64,000 nt of DNA, from NCBI RefSeq assembly GCF_030733845.1, contig NZ_CP132311.1:1429501-1493500 (forward strand), given 5' to 3'. The notes beneath the pieces were generated by a model that did not search any database, had not been told where the DNA came from, and was given only the letters and a program-made list of their open reading frames with translations. How positions within the stretch are numbered: the first letter of the stretch is position 1; each line of letters opens with the position of its first letter. Shown in pieces: positions 8,528 through 16,499 of the stretch. This stretch comes from Shinella zoogloeoides (GTDB lineage Bacteria > Pseudomonadota > Alphaproteobacteria > Rhizobiales > Rhizobiaceae). The position numbers were made by a program, and so were the translations under genes.

Positions 8528-8983
8528 ATGCTCTGGACCATCACCATCGCCTGCCTGTTGCTGGCCGGCCTGATCTTCCGTCAGAGCTTCCGCAACCGGA
8601 ACGAGGCGGCCGAAATGGCGGGCGAGGATGCGGGCCTTGCGATCGTGGAATTCGGCCGTGCTTTCCCGGAGGAGGCGATCCGTGCCATGATCAGCACGGC
8701 GAACGGCCGCACGGTCTTCCTGCGGCTGCATGACGGCAAGGCGGGCGTCATGCACGCCCACGGCCATCACTATACCTGCCACCTGATCGAGCCCGGCGCC
8801 GTACGCGTCGCCGGCGCCGGCCCGAAGCGGCTTTCCGTGCAGTTCTCCAATGCCTCCTTCGAAGGCGGCACATTCGAGTTCCGCGACGAGAAACAGGCGG
8901 CCGAGGTCTCCCTCTGGCTGCTTGGCAGTTTCATGCCGGGCATGGCAGGCCCACGCCCGCAGATCGTCGGCCAGCCGAACTGA
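8528..8983 (+). CDS. Hypothetical membrane-anchored protein
   Basis: A 151-residue protein I cannot assign to a family. It begins with one hydrophobic helix (MLWTITIACLLLAGLIF, residues 1-17) followed by a basic stop-transfer RQSFRNRN, so the remaining soluble part is probably cytoplasmic. That part contains two hydrophobic strand-like blocks with charged turns, and the segment HAHGHHYTCHL, whose four His and one Cys could bind metal. The ATG at 8528 is preceded by GGAGGAGTGGAGAG, a very strong ribosome binding site. It is convergent with trmFO, 26 bases away. Confidence 0.7.
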   Translation: MLWTITIACLLLAGLIFRQSFRNRNEAAEMAGEDAGLAIVEFGRAFPEEAIRAMISTANGRTVFLRLHDGKAGVMHAHGHHYTCHLIEPGAVRVAGAGPKRLSVQFSNASFEGGTFEFRDEKQAAEVSLWLLGSFMPGMAGPRPQIVGQPN

Positions 8984-9009
8984 TATAATTCAGCGGAGTA
9001 CTGTACGAG

Positions 9010-10419
9010 TCAGCGCCCGAGCCAGCGGGCGCAGTCTTCCAGCGCACGGGCGGCGGTCGCCTGCTTCTTGGCGAGCGCCTTGTCCTTGCCGCGGAACCGC
9101 TTCATGCCCTCCGGCTTCGTCACCGCGCCGGGATCCAGCGGTGGGAACAGGCCGAAATTGACGTTCATCGGCTGGAAGGAGCGTTTTCCCGGCTCGTCGT
9201 CGGAAACGATATGGCCACCGGTGATATGGTTCAGCAGCGCACCGAAGGCCGTGGTTTCAGGCGGCAACACCGGCGTCTCGCCGCGGCGCTCGGCCGCCGC
9301 GAAGCGACCGGCCAGCAGGCCGATGCTGGCGCTTTCCACATAGCCCTCGCAGCCGGTGATCTGGCCGGCAAAGCGCAGGCCCGGCCGACCCTTCAGCGTC
9401 AGCGAGCGGTCGAGCAATGTCGGCGAATTGATGTAGGTGTTGCGGTGCAGGCCGCCGAGGCGGGCGAATTCCGCATTCTCCAGGCCCGGAATGAGGCGGA
9501 AGATTTCGGCCTGCGCACCGTATTTCAGCTTCGTCTGGAAGCCCACCATGTTGTAGAGCGTGCCGAGCGCGTTGTCCTGCCTGAGCTGTACGACGGCATA
9601 GGCCTTCACCGTCGGGTTATGCGCATTGGTCAGGCCCATCGGCTTCATCGGGCCGTGGCGCAGCGTCTCGCGGCCGCGCTCCGCCATCACCTCGATCGGC
9701 AGGCAGCCGTCGAAATAGGGCGTGCCTTCCCATTCCTTGAAGCCTGTCGTGTCGCCGGCGATCAGCGCGTCGATGAAGGCGTTGTACTGCGCCTCGTCCA
9801 TCGGACAGTTGATATAATCCTTGCCCGTGCCGCCGGGGCCGACCTTGTCGTAGCGCGATTGGAACCAGCAGATATCCATGTCGATGCTCGCCGTATGCAC
9901 GATCGGCGCGATGGCGTCGAAGAAGGCGAGCGAATCGGCGCCGGTGCGCGCCTGGATCGCGGCGGCGAGCGAGGGGGCCGTCAGCGGTCCGGTGGCGATG
10001 ATCGCCTGGTCCCAGTCCTCCGGCGGCAAGCCCGTCACTTCCTCGCGCGTAATGGTGATCAGCGGGTGGCTTTCGAGCGCCGCGGTGACGGCTGCGGAAA
10101 AGCCGTCGCGGTCCACGGCAAGCGCGCCGCCGGCCGGCACCTGGTTTGCGTCTGCCGAGCGCATGATCAGCGAGCCGGCGAGCCGCATCTCGGCGTGCAG
10201 CACGCCCACCGCGTTGCTGGTCGCGTCGTCGGAGCGGAAGGAGTTGGAGCAGACGAGCTCGGCAAGACCGTCCGTCTTGTGGGCATCCGTGCCGCGTACG
10301 CCGCGCATTTCATGCAGGATGACGGGCACGCCGTTCTCGGCGATCTGCCAGGCGGCTTCGGAGCCGGCGAGGCCGCCGCCGATGACGTGGATGGGGACTG
10401 GGGAGGTGATCTTTGTCAT
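9010..10419 (-). CDS. trmFO: tRNA m5U54 methyltransferase TrmFO (folate/FAD dependent)
   Basis: Flavoprotein that methylates uridine 54 in the T-loop of tRNAs using methylenetetrahydrofolate. The 469-residue product begins with the FAD fold [14 protein letters not shown] and has the family segments [33 protein letters not shown], and the C-terminal [23 protein letters not shown] at 10419 starts immediately before the FAD motif; the open frame upstream to 10455 is not needed. It is transcribed toward the small membrane-anchored gene at 8528-8983. Confidence 0.96.
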   Translation of the reverse strand: MTKITSPVPIHVIGGGLAGSEAAWQIAENGVPVILHEMRGVRGTDAHKTDGLAELVCSNSFRSDDATSNAVGVLHAEMRLAGSLIMRSADANQVPAGGALAVDRDGFSAAVTAALESHPLITITREEVTGLPPEDWDQAIIATGPLTAPSLAAAIQARTGADSLAFFDAIAPIVHTASIDMDICWFQSRYDKVGPGGTGKDYINCPMDEAQYNAFIDALIAGDTTGFKEWEGTPYFDGCLPIEVMAERGRETLRHGPMKPMGLTNAHNPTVKAYAVVQLRQDNALGTLYNMVGFQTKLKYGAQAEIFRLIPGLENAEFARLGGLHRNTYINSPTLLDRSLTLKGRPGLRFAGQITGCEGYVESASIGLLAGRFAAAERRGETPVLPPETTAFGALLNHITGGHIVSDDEPGKRSFQPMNVNFGLFPPLDPGAVTKPEGMKRFRGKDKALAKKQATAARALEDCARWLGR

Positions 10420-10492
10420 GGGCGGTTCGTTACCATGGCGGCCGGCGCATTCCAAGGAAAAGCGCGGCTTTGCTGCATGGCCCCGGAATCAA

Positions 10493-10516
10493 AAACGGCA
10501 CCGTATGGTGCCGTTT
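10493..10516 (-). terminator. Terminator after DUF1127 gene 1
   Basis: A perfect 10-bp stem (10493-10502 with 10507-10516) with a 4-base loop. Read on the minus strand the stem runs into TTTGAT after GCCGTTT, a good intrinsic terminator for the DUF1127 gene that ends at 10573. Confidence 0.75.
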
Positions 10517-10572
10517 GAAGCGTTCCTCGCGCGTCGCCGTTTCCGGCCGCAGCGTCGGAAACCGGCAATGTC

Positions 10573-10716
10573 TTAGCGGAAGGACCGCGAAGCGATGTCA
10601 CGGATGTCGTAACGGGTCAGGCCGATGTCCGAGAGCGTGTGGTTCGACAGGTTGCCGAGTTCGTTCAGGGTGCGGCGGTAGGAAATCCAGTTCTTTGCAA
10701 TGCGGATCGGGTTCAT
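10573..10716 (-). CDS. DUF1127 small arginine-rich protein, copy 1
   Basis: A 47-residue protein, MNPIRIAKNWISYRRTLN at the start and LSDIGLTRYDIRDIASRS near the end, which is the DUF1127 signature (L-x-D-[IL]-G-[IL]-x-R-x-[DE]-I). Such proteins in Agrobacterium, Brucella and Rhodobacter bind RNA or RNA-processing partners and influence carbon and nitrogen metabolism. The gene has its own promoter (10772-10806) and terminator (10493-10516). The 323-base stretch between it and copy 2 holds that promoter and the copy 2 terminator, and no other gene that I can see. Confidence 0.92.
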   Translation of the reverse strand: MNPIRIAKNWISYRRTLNELGNLSNHTLSDIGLTRYDIRDIASRSFR

Positions 10717-10771
10717 GGTCTTGTCCTCGAAGTGTTTGGCCGGGAGGTCCGTCTCACCGGCTCGTGACGCC

Positions 10772-10806
10772 TATATACGCGACACTTATGCTAGTGTGCA
10801 GTGCAA
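10772..10806 (-). promoter_or_regulatory. Promoter and operator of DUF1127 copy 1
   Basis: On the minus strand TTGCACTGCACA (10806 to 10795) is followed after exactly 17 bases by TATATA (10777 to 10772). The same 12-mer, at the same 17-base spacing from TATAGT, occurs upstream of the sRNA at 11729-11763. Bases 10797-10838 contain five TGCA tetramers, probably an activator site. The leader to the ATG would be about 50 bases. Confidence 0.6.
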
Positions 10807-10983
10807 AGAAGATGCAGCTGCTATGCATTTGTGCAATAAGGTGGCCATAATTACGCCAAAAGGGTAAAAGCGCCTTTGTTTCAGTCGGATAGGGGCCGTG
10901 GCAGCCACTGGCCGAAACGGTCTGTTTGTCGCACTTGGAAAATTGCGACATTGTGCGCCGCAAAATGGCGCGCGGAAAACGAA

Positions 10984-11012
10984 AACGCCCTCCGGCGGAA
11001 CCGAAGGGCGTT
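10984..11012 (-). terminator. Terminator after DUF1127 gene 2
   Basis: An 8-bp stem (10984-10991 with 11005-11012) and a 13-base loop. On the minus strand it is followed by TTCGTTTTCC, a T-rich tail typical of intrinsic terminators. It lies 29 bases after the stop of DUF1127 copy 2. Confidence 0.65.
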
Positions 11013-11040
11013 CGAAAAAGATCCGAAAGGATCGTCAGGC

Positions 11041-11184
11041 TTACTTGGCAGCCTTGCGAGCGATGTACGGGATATCGCTGCGGCCGATGCCGAGGTCGCG
11101 AAGTTCACGGTCGGTCATGCGGCCGAGTTCGCTGACGGTCTGACGGTACTTGCGCCAGTTGTTGAAAGAGCGTGCCAGGTTCAT
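11041..11184 (-). CDS. DUF1127 small arginine-rich protein, copy 2
   Basis: A 47-residue paralogue of copy 1: MNLARSFNNWRKYRQTV at the start, then LGRMTDRELRDLGIGRSDI, the clear DUF1127 signature. It has 8 Arg and a basic N-terminal helix, as expected for an RNA-interacting protein. AAGGGG sits 7 bases before the ATG. It lies downstream, on the same strand, of an anti-Shine-Dalgarno hairpin RNA (11470-11595). In Rhodobacter, RNAs with the same loop motif are co-transcribed with a DUF1127 gene, so a shared role in post-transcriptional regulation is likely, though here a terminator separates the two. Confidence 0.92.
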   Translation of the reverse strand: MNLARSFNNWRKYRQTVSELGRMTDRELRDLGIGRSDIPYIARKAAK

Positions 11185-11290
11185 GTCTTTACCCCTTTCT
11201 TGGGCTTCCTACTGGGCGGCCGCTCGTCCTTGGCGCCGCCCTGATCTGATGGAATGGAATATACGCTGCGCCGCCGAAAAGAACAGCGCT

Positions 11291-11327
11291 GGAATAGCAC
11301 GGCACCTATGCGATTGGTGCATGTCAA
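11291..11327 (-). promoter_or_regulatory. Promoter of DUF1127 copy 2
   Basis: On the minus strand TTGACATGCACC (11327 to 11316) resembles the element found twice nearby as TTGCACTGCACA: the shared pattern is TTGnnnTGCAC. A -10 box could be GCTATT (17-base spacing) or TATTCC (19). An inverted repeat GCACC-N9-GGTGC (11302-11320) overlaps the spacer and could be an operator. Confidence 0.45.
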
Positions 11328-11469
11328 GCAGAAATTTAGGCGGGATTCTGGCGAAAATCCGGGCTTTTTGACACAATGGTAAAGGTTGCCATGCATTCAC
11401 GTTCGAATGCGGTGCGAAATCAGCTGGCGGCGTGCGGGGGGATTTGGGAGGCAGGCCCATGCCCCGCGC

Positions 11470-11595
11470 AAAAAATAACGCCCGCTGGGGGAGGAGATCC
11501 AGCGGGCGTCATATTGATGATTGGCAACTGGGAGGAGGAGTGTTGCCAATCGTATCGGAGGGACGCTGGGAGGAGGAGTGCGTCGCTCCGAATTC
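11470..11595 (-). ncRNA. Three-hairpin anti-Shine-Dalgarno sRNA (alpha-r14/NfeR1, 'cuckoo' type)
   Basis: On the minus strand three successive hairpins each expose a CU-rich loop complementary to ribosome binding sites. Hairpin 1: stem 11580-11584 with 11562-11566 plus an outer stem, loop ACTCCTCCTCCCA. Hairpin 2: 10-bp stem 11542-11551 with 11519-11528, same loop. Hairpin 3: 10-bp stem 11499-11508 with 11479-11488, loop ATCTCCTCCC, followed by TTATTTTTT, an intrinsic terminator. This matches the described alpha-r14 family (NfeR1 of Sinorhizobium) and the cuckoo RNAs of Rhodobacter, which carry CCUCCUCCC loops. The 5' end is uncertain: either about 11595 by processing, or about 11722 if the promoter at 11729-11763 is used. 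Confidence 0.8.
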
Positions 11596-11728
11596 CTGTT
11601 CGATCCCCGTTGCCGGAGTGTCGGGTCTTTCGGCTTCACGCCGGGCGTTCGACCAATCCGCCCTCCCGTCTTCTGTCGCCTGTAAGGCGCCTGATTTCGG
11701 GCTGGATCATCTCTGATCCGATGACTTC

Positions 11729-11763
11729 ACTATAGTCGGGCCTTTCGATTTTGTGCAGTGCAA
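11729..11763 (-). promoter_or_regulatory. Promoter driving the sRNA region
   Basis: On the minus strand TTGCACTGCACA (11763 to 11752), 17 bases, then TATAGT (11734 to 11729). It is identical in the 12-mer and in spacing to the promoter of DUF1127 copy 1. The predicted start is near 11722, about 125 bases before the first anti-SD hairpin. Confidence 0.55.
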
Positions 11764-12011
11764 TATGGGAATGGATGATATGCGCCCGCTGCATGCCCCA
11801 AATCGGGAAGCCAATCGGCTTCCTGTTACTAGATTTGCCATGGATTTCTTTATTTCTCGTTAATCTTGGTGGGCGCAGGCGCCGTTCCAAGAGCGATTTA
11901 GCGATGATTTGCCCGATTTGCGGATTTCTGCTTCGATTGCGAATTTTTCGCAGCCCTATATCGTCCGGTTGACAAGGCCGGAATCGGCCGGATCGAACGG
12001 AGCGGAAATAG
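11764..12011. other. Intergenic stretch without a supported gene
   Basis: No coding sequence with a plausible start and ribosome binding site is seen. It holds a 7-bp hairpin (11806-11812 with 11817-11823) and A/T-rich sequence that may include the promoter for the DUF2157 gene at 12012. The bases between the sRNA and the second DUF1127 gene (11185-11469) likewise show only regulatory sequence. Confidence 0.5.
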
Positions 12012-13115
12012 ATGTACAGGGGCAGGCTGGAACGCGATCTCAAATTATGGGCGACGCAGGGCCTGATCGACGCACAGACCGCCGGGCGCCTGCTCAAGGA
12101 ATATGATTCCCGCGAAAGCTCCTTCAGTCTCGGCCGCGTGCTGATGATCATCGCAGCGCTGCTTGTCTCCGCCGCCCTTCTGCTGCTGATCGCCGCCAAC
12201 TGGGATGTCATTCCGCGTCTTGTCCGGCTCGTCGGCATCGTGGCGATCATCTGGGGTGCCTATCTTGCGGGCGGCGTGCTCATCCTGCGCGGGGCGGAGC
12301 GGCTTGCCGCCGCTTTCCTGGTGCTCGGCACGCTCGCCTTTGGTGGCGCGATCGCGCTGGTCGGGCAGATGTACCATCTTTCCGGCGATACGTTCCAGGC
12401 GATGCTCGTCTGGTTTGCCGGCGCGGTGGTCGCGGCGGCGCTCTTCCGCTCCGGTGCGGTCACGGCGATTGCCGGGTTCCTCGCCTTCGTCGTGGCAGGA
12501 GCAGACTGGACGCAGTCCTACAATGCCGACGAAACGGTGCTGCTATGGCTGATCCCGCTGATGGCCGTGATCATCATCCTGCTTGTGCGCTATACGGGCG
12601 CCGATCGGGTCCGCCATCTTGCCTATCTGCTGCTCGTGGCCTGGCTTGGCTATATATATGGCGAGAACGAGTCGCCGGTGACCGCCATCGCCATCGCCGG
12701 TCTCGGCGCCGTTGCCTATCTCGCTGCCGCCGTACCGCAATCGCCGCTTCATCGCATTGCCCGCAGCGCCGGCGCCGCGCCGGCCTTCTATTCCTATCTT
12801 GTGCTGCTGCTCGGCCTCCTCGTGCTTCATGCGGAATTCGACGGCGTCGCGTACCGGCTGTTCCTCGGCATCATCACGCTCGTCGCGGCCATCGCCGGCA
12901 TTGCGCTGTCCGGCAAGGAGAACGGCGCGGTACGCTATCTCGGTTATGCCGCCTTCGCGGCCGAGACGCTTTACCTTGCCTCCGAAACGATCGGCTCGAT
13001 CATCGGCACCTCCGGCTTCTTCCTCGTCTCCGGCGTGGTGGTGGCACTGATCGCCTGGGCGGTGATCGCGCTGGAGCGGCGCTTTACCGCCGCGCAGACG
13101 AAAGTGGAGGCCTGA
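12012..13115 (+). CDS. DUF2157 multi-pass membrane protein
   Basis: A 367-residue inner-membrane protein. The soluble N-terminal domain (about 1-40, RDLKLWATQGLIDAQTAGRLL) is the DUF2157 signature, followed by roughly ten membrane helices rich in Ala, Leu and Ile. The function of the family is unknown. It is followed after 3 bases by a GDYXXLXY-domain gene; the two are commonly found side by side or fused, so they probably act together at the membrane. The ATG at 12012 follows AACGGAGCGGAAATAG, a good ribosome binding site. Confidence 0.85.
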   Translation: MYRGRLERDLKLWATQGLIDAQTAGRLLKEYDSRESSFSLGRVLMIIAALLVSAALLLLIAANWDVIPRLVRLVGIVAIIWGAYLAGGVLILRGAERLAAAFLVLGTLAFGGAIALVGQMYHLSGDTFQAMLVWFAGAVVAAALFRSGAVTAIAGFLAFVVAGADWTQSYNADETVLLWLIPLMAVIIILLVRYTGADRVRHLAYLLLVAWLGYIYGENESPVTAIAIAGLGAVAYLAAAVPQSPLHRIARSAGAAPAFYSYLVLLLGLLVLHAEFDGVAYRLFLGIITLVAAIAGIALSGKENGAVRYLGYAAFAAETLYLASETIGSIIGTSGFFLVSGVVVALIAWAVIALERRFTAAQTKVEA

Positions 13116-13118
13116 ACC

Positions 13119-13709
13119 ATGACCGGAACCCGGTTCTTCCGTCTTTCGCCACTCGTCGCCGCCATTGTCGCCGCTGCGCTCCAGACCGCCGTCATCGGCT
13201 ACATGGTCGAGAGCCGCGCCTCCATCCTGCGCAGCGGCGCGGATATCAAGCTGAAGACGCTGCCCGTCGATCCGCGCGATCTCCTGCGCGGCGACTATGT
13301 GATCCTGTCCTATCCGATCTCGACCATCCCGAAGTCGATCGTCACCGGCGAGGTGCCGCAAGGCGGCACGCGCGGCCGCCTTGCCGTTCGCCTGCAGCCG
13401 GGCGCCGATGGCCTGTGGACCGCCACGGAGGCGAGTTTCGGCACCCTCGCGCCGCAGGAGGGCAGCGTCGTGCTGCGCACGCTGCCGCTCGATTTCTACA
13501 CGTCCGTCGCGGGCGGCATTCCCGATACGCTCTTCGTCCAATACGGAATCGAGCGCTATTATGTGCCGGAAGGCGAGGGCAGGGTGCTGGAGGATGCCCG
13601 CAACCAGGAAGAGCTGGAGGTGGAGGTGCGCGTCGGAACGGACGGCACGCCGCAGATCGCCCGGCTGATCCTGAAAGGCGAGCCCATCTACGACGAACCG
13701 CTATATTGA
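13119..13709 (+). CDS. GDYXXLXY-domain protein
   Basis: A 196-residue protein with one N-terminal membrane helix (about residues 10-28, LVAAIVAAALQTAVIGYMV) and a periplasmic beta-rich domain. It carries the motif GDYVILSY (about residue 54) after the conserved PVDPRDLLR, which defines the family; a second conserved stretch is FVQYGIERYYVPEGEG. Function unknown. It is translated right after the DUF2157 gene and ends at a clear terminator, so the pair is a two-gene operon. Confidence 0.87.
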   Translation: MTGTRFFRLSPLVAAIVAAALQTAVIGYMVESRASILRSGADIKLKTLPVDPRDLLRGDYVILSYPISTIPKSIVTGEVPQGGTRGRLAVRLQPGADGLWTATEASFGTLAPQEGSVVLRTLPLDFYTSVAGGIPDTLFVQYGIERYYVPEGEGRVLEDARNQEELEVEVRVGTDGTPQIARLILKGEPIYDEPLY

Positions 13710-13715
13710 CCGCAA

Positions 13716-13749
13716 GCGGCCGGGAGAACGGACGTTCGGCCGCATTTTT
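13716..13749 (+). terminator. Intrinsic terminator of the DUF2157 pair
   Basis: GCGGCCG (13716-13722) pairs with CGGCCGC (13737-13743) and is followed by ATTTTT. It begins 7 bases after the stop codon. Confidence 0.75.
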
Positions 13750-13846
13750 CCTTTGATCCGCCGGAAACGGGTGATATAGAGACGCCGCGCTCGGAAGGCG
13801 CCATGGGAGCGACTTCGAGCCGCCCTTGGCAAGCGGTTTCTGAGAC

Positions 13847-13931
<85 letters not shown>

Positions 13932-14110
13932 GAGCCACCAAACGTGGAAACGAGAGGTTTCCGCGTGCAGTGGGCATTGTAGAGCGCCATTTTGCTTGCC
14001 AAAAGGCCACCGAATTCAGTAAAGCCACTGCCGGCAAATGGACCGGCGGGGTGCTCGCCATAACCGGCAGGCCGGTTTGAGCACCGCCAACTCGAAATGA
14101 AGGTTTGAAC

Positions 14111-15586
14111 ATGCAGGTTATCGAAACGCTCGCTGAAGGGCTGAAGCGCGAAATCAAGGTCGTCATCCCGGCCAAGGACATGGAAGCTCAGATGAACGAG
14201 CGTCTTGAGGATGTGAAGGGCCGTGTCCGCATCAACGGCTTCCGTCCGGGCAAGGTGCCGTTCGCACATCTCAAGAAGATGTACGGCAAGTCCGTCATGG
14301 CCGAACTCGTCAACGAGATCGTCCGCGACCGTCCGTCTTCGATTCTCTCCGAGCGTGGCGAAAAGTCCGCGACGCAGCCGGAAGTCGCGATGACCGAAGA
14401 TCAGGCCGAAGCCGAGAAAATCCTCGCCGGCGAAGCCGATTTCGAATTCACCCTGTCCTACGAAGTCATTCCGGCCATCGACCTGAAGGACAATTCCGGC
14501 ATCGCCGTTACTCGCGAAGTCGTTGACATCGACGGCGCGGAAGTTGACGAGCAGATCCTCAAGATCGCCGAAAGCGCCCGTTCCTACGAGACGAAGAAGG
14601 GCAAGGCCGCTGACGGCGACCGCGTCACCATCGACTATCTCGGCAAGGTCGACGGCGTCGCCTTCGACGGTGGCAAGGACGAGGACGCAGAACTCGTTCT
14701 CGGCTCCAACCGCTTCATTCCGGGCTTCGAAGAGCAGCTCGTCGGCCTCAAGGCTGGCGACGAGAAGGTCATCACCGTGAACTTCCCGTCCGACTACCCG
14801 GCCGCCAACCTCGCCGGCAAGGAAGCTACCTTCGACATCAACGTCAAGGAAGTTGCCGCTCCCGTCGACGTCGAGATCAACGACGAGCTCGCCAAGAAGC
14901 TCGGCCTCGAATCGGCCGACAAGCTGCGCGAAATCGTCCGCGGCCAGATCGAAAGCCAGTACGGCTCGGTCACCCGCCAGAAGGTCAAGCGTCAGATCCT
15001 CGACCAGCTCGACGAGATGTACAAGTTCGACACGCCGGAGCGCCTAGTCGACGCCGAGTTCGAGAACATCTGGCGCCAGATCAACACGGACCTCCAGCAG
15101 TCCGGCAAGACCTTCGCCGACGAGGACACGACGGAAGAGGCCGCGCGCGAGGAATATCGCAAGCTCGCCGAACGCCGCGTCCGCCTCGGCCTCGTTCTCT
15201 CGGAAATCGGCGAAAAGGCCGGCGTCCAGGTAACGGACGAAGAGATGCAGCAGTCGCTCTACCAGCAGCTCCGCCAGTTCCCGGGCCAGGAAAAGCAGAT
15301 CCTCGAATACTTCCAGAAGACCCCGGGTGCCGCCGCATCGCTGCGCGCGCCGATCTTCGAAGAGAAGGTCGTCGATCACCTGCTCGGCGAGATCAAGGTA
15401 ACGGACAAGACCGTTTCCAAGGACGAGCTGATGGCTGACGACGAAGAGGGTTCCGAAAAGGAAGCCAAGAAGGCGCCCGCCAAGAAGAAGGCTGCCGCCA
15501 AGGCCGAAGCTGCGGAAGGCGAAGAAGCCGCTCCGAAGAAGAAGGCCCCGGCCAAGAAGAAGGCCGCTGAAGGCGACGCCGAGTAA
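14111..15586 (+). CDS. tig: Trigger factor
   Basis: Ribosome-associated chaperone and prolyl isomerase that meets nascent chains at the exit tunnel. In the 491-residue product the ribosome-binding motif GFRPGKVP is at about residue 43, the FKBP-type domain ([17 protein letters not shown]) at about 155-240, and the rest forms the chaperone arms. The C-terminus is a Lys/Ala/Glu-rich tail ([14 protein letters not shown] repeated), common in rhizobial trigger factors. ATG at 14111 is favoured; a TTG at 14105 precedes it. A terminator follows at 15611. Confidence 0.97.
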   Translation: MQVIETLAEGLKREIKVVIPAKDMEAQMNERLEDVKGRVRINGFRPGKVPFAHLKKMYGKSVMAELVNEIVRDRPSSILSERGEKSATQPEVAMTEDQAEAEKILAGEADFEFTLSYEVIPAIDLKDNSGIAVTREVVDIDGAEVDEQILKIAESARSYETKKGKAADGDRVTIDYLGKVDGVAFDGGKDEDAELVLGSNRFIPGFEEQLVGLKAGDEKVITVNFPSDYPAANLAGKEATFDINVKEVAAPVDVEINDELAKKLGLESADKLREIVRGQIESQYGSVTRQKVKRQILDQLDEMYKFDTPERLVDAEFENIWRQINTDLQQSGKTFADEDTTEEAAREEYRKLAERRVRLGLVLSEIGEKAGVQVTDEEMQQSLYQQLRQFPGQEKQILEYFQKTPGAAASLRAPIFEEKVVDHLLGEIKVTDKTVSKDELMADDEEGSEKEAKKAPAKKKAAAKAEAAEGEEAAPKKKAPAKKKAAEGDAE

Positions 15587-15610
15587 TCGGTTCGACAACC
15601 GCGTATCGAA

Positions 15611-15634
15611 AGGCCGCCTCCGGGCGGCCTTTTT
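15611..15634 (+). terminator. Terminator after tig
   Basis: AGGCCGCC (15611-15618) pairs with GGCGGCCT (15623-15630) around a TCCG loop and is followed by a run of T. Confidence 0.85.
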
Positions 15635-15674
15635 GTTGGCAGCTAGGAAAAGGCGCCACGTGTCCTGACGGATT

Positions 15675-16478
15675 TCACCCGAGGGTCAGCAACAGCGCCC
15701 GGTGATCCGAAACCTCCGGCGACTCGACCACCGTAAACGCGGCAACCCGCACCTGTTGGTTCACCAGCATGTAATCGGCATAACGTCCCGGCTTTGTATA
15801 GAGCGACGTGCGCGTGTCGGTGAAGCCGTTGCCGGTGACGAGGTCGGCAAGACCGAGGCGGGCGAGGGTCTTGAAGGTGTTGCTCTCGGGCAGGATATTC
15901 AGGTCGCCGCAGAAGACGAGCGCTTCGTCGCTGCTGTGCAGGCGCTCGATCAGGGCGACGAGCGCTTCCGCCTGCGCCTCCCGGCAAGGCGTGTCGCCTT
16001 TGCCGTTCTCGGTTCGCAGGCCATGGCACTGCACGATGCAAATCGGCCGGTCCGCCTCGTAGTCGTACAGGCGGAAGGCATGCGCATTGCGTGAGCGCGG
16101 ATGGGAGCCGAAGCCATGCGGCGAGAATGTCTGGTGCACGAAGTCGAGCGCCTGGCCGATGACGGGGAAGTCCTGCCGGATGAAGGTGGCGAGCCCGAAT
16201 TCCTGCCAGCAGGCCTCATCGCCATCCATCAGTTCGCCGCGCATGGAGGGCGCGAAGAAGCCGTCATGCGCGGGCAGGGCGGCGGCGATGTCCTGGTAGA
16301 GATTGGCGCGCTGCTGCAGTTCGACCGCGCCGTCGCGATAGGTCAGCCAATCGGACCGTGCGCCGATGGCGCGCGGCACTTCCTGCAGGCAATAGACATC
16401 GGCGTCGACCTTAATGAGGTAATCGATGAGCGGGGCGTGCAGCATGCCGCCCCAGACGTTCAGCGACAGGATTTTCAT
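15675..16478 (-). CDS. Endonuclease/exonuclease/phosphatase family protein
   Basis: A 267-residue metal-dependent hydrolase of the DNase I-like fold. Active-site motifs are visible in order: SLNVWGG (Asn ligand), CLQEVPRA (Glu ligand), FCGDLNILPES (GDxN) and VSDHRALLLTLG (the C-terminal SDH). There is no signal peptide, so it acts in the cytoplasm. Substrate cannot be told from sequence; relatives cleave phosphodiesters in nucleic acids, lipids or inositol phosphates. It is 21 bases downstream of sthA on the same strand and is probably co-transcribed with it. Confidence 0.88.
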   Translation of the reverse strand: MKILSLNVWGGMLHAPLIDYLIKVDADVYCLQEVPRAIGARSDWLTYRDGAVELQQRANLYQDIAAALPAHDGFFAPSMRGELMDGDEACWQEFGLATFIRQDFPVIGQALDFVHQTFSPHGFGSHPRSRNAHAFRLYDYEADRPICIVQCHGLRTENGKGDTPCREAQAEALVALIERLHSSDEALVFCGDLNILPESNTFKTLARLGLADLVTGNGFTDTRTSLYTKPGRYADYMLVNQQVRVAAFTVVESPEVSDHRALLLTLG

Positions 16479-16499
16479 GTGCCGCTCCCTTGGGCGGGG

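Noticed and set aside
11751..11972. Short plus-strand ORF between the sRNA and the DUF2157 gene
   Set aside because: No ribosome binding site, low-quality codon use, and it overlaps the sRNA promoter.
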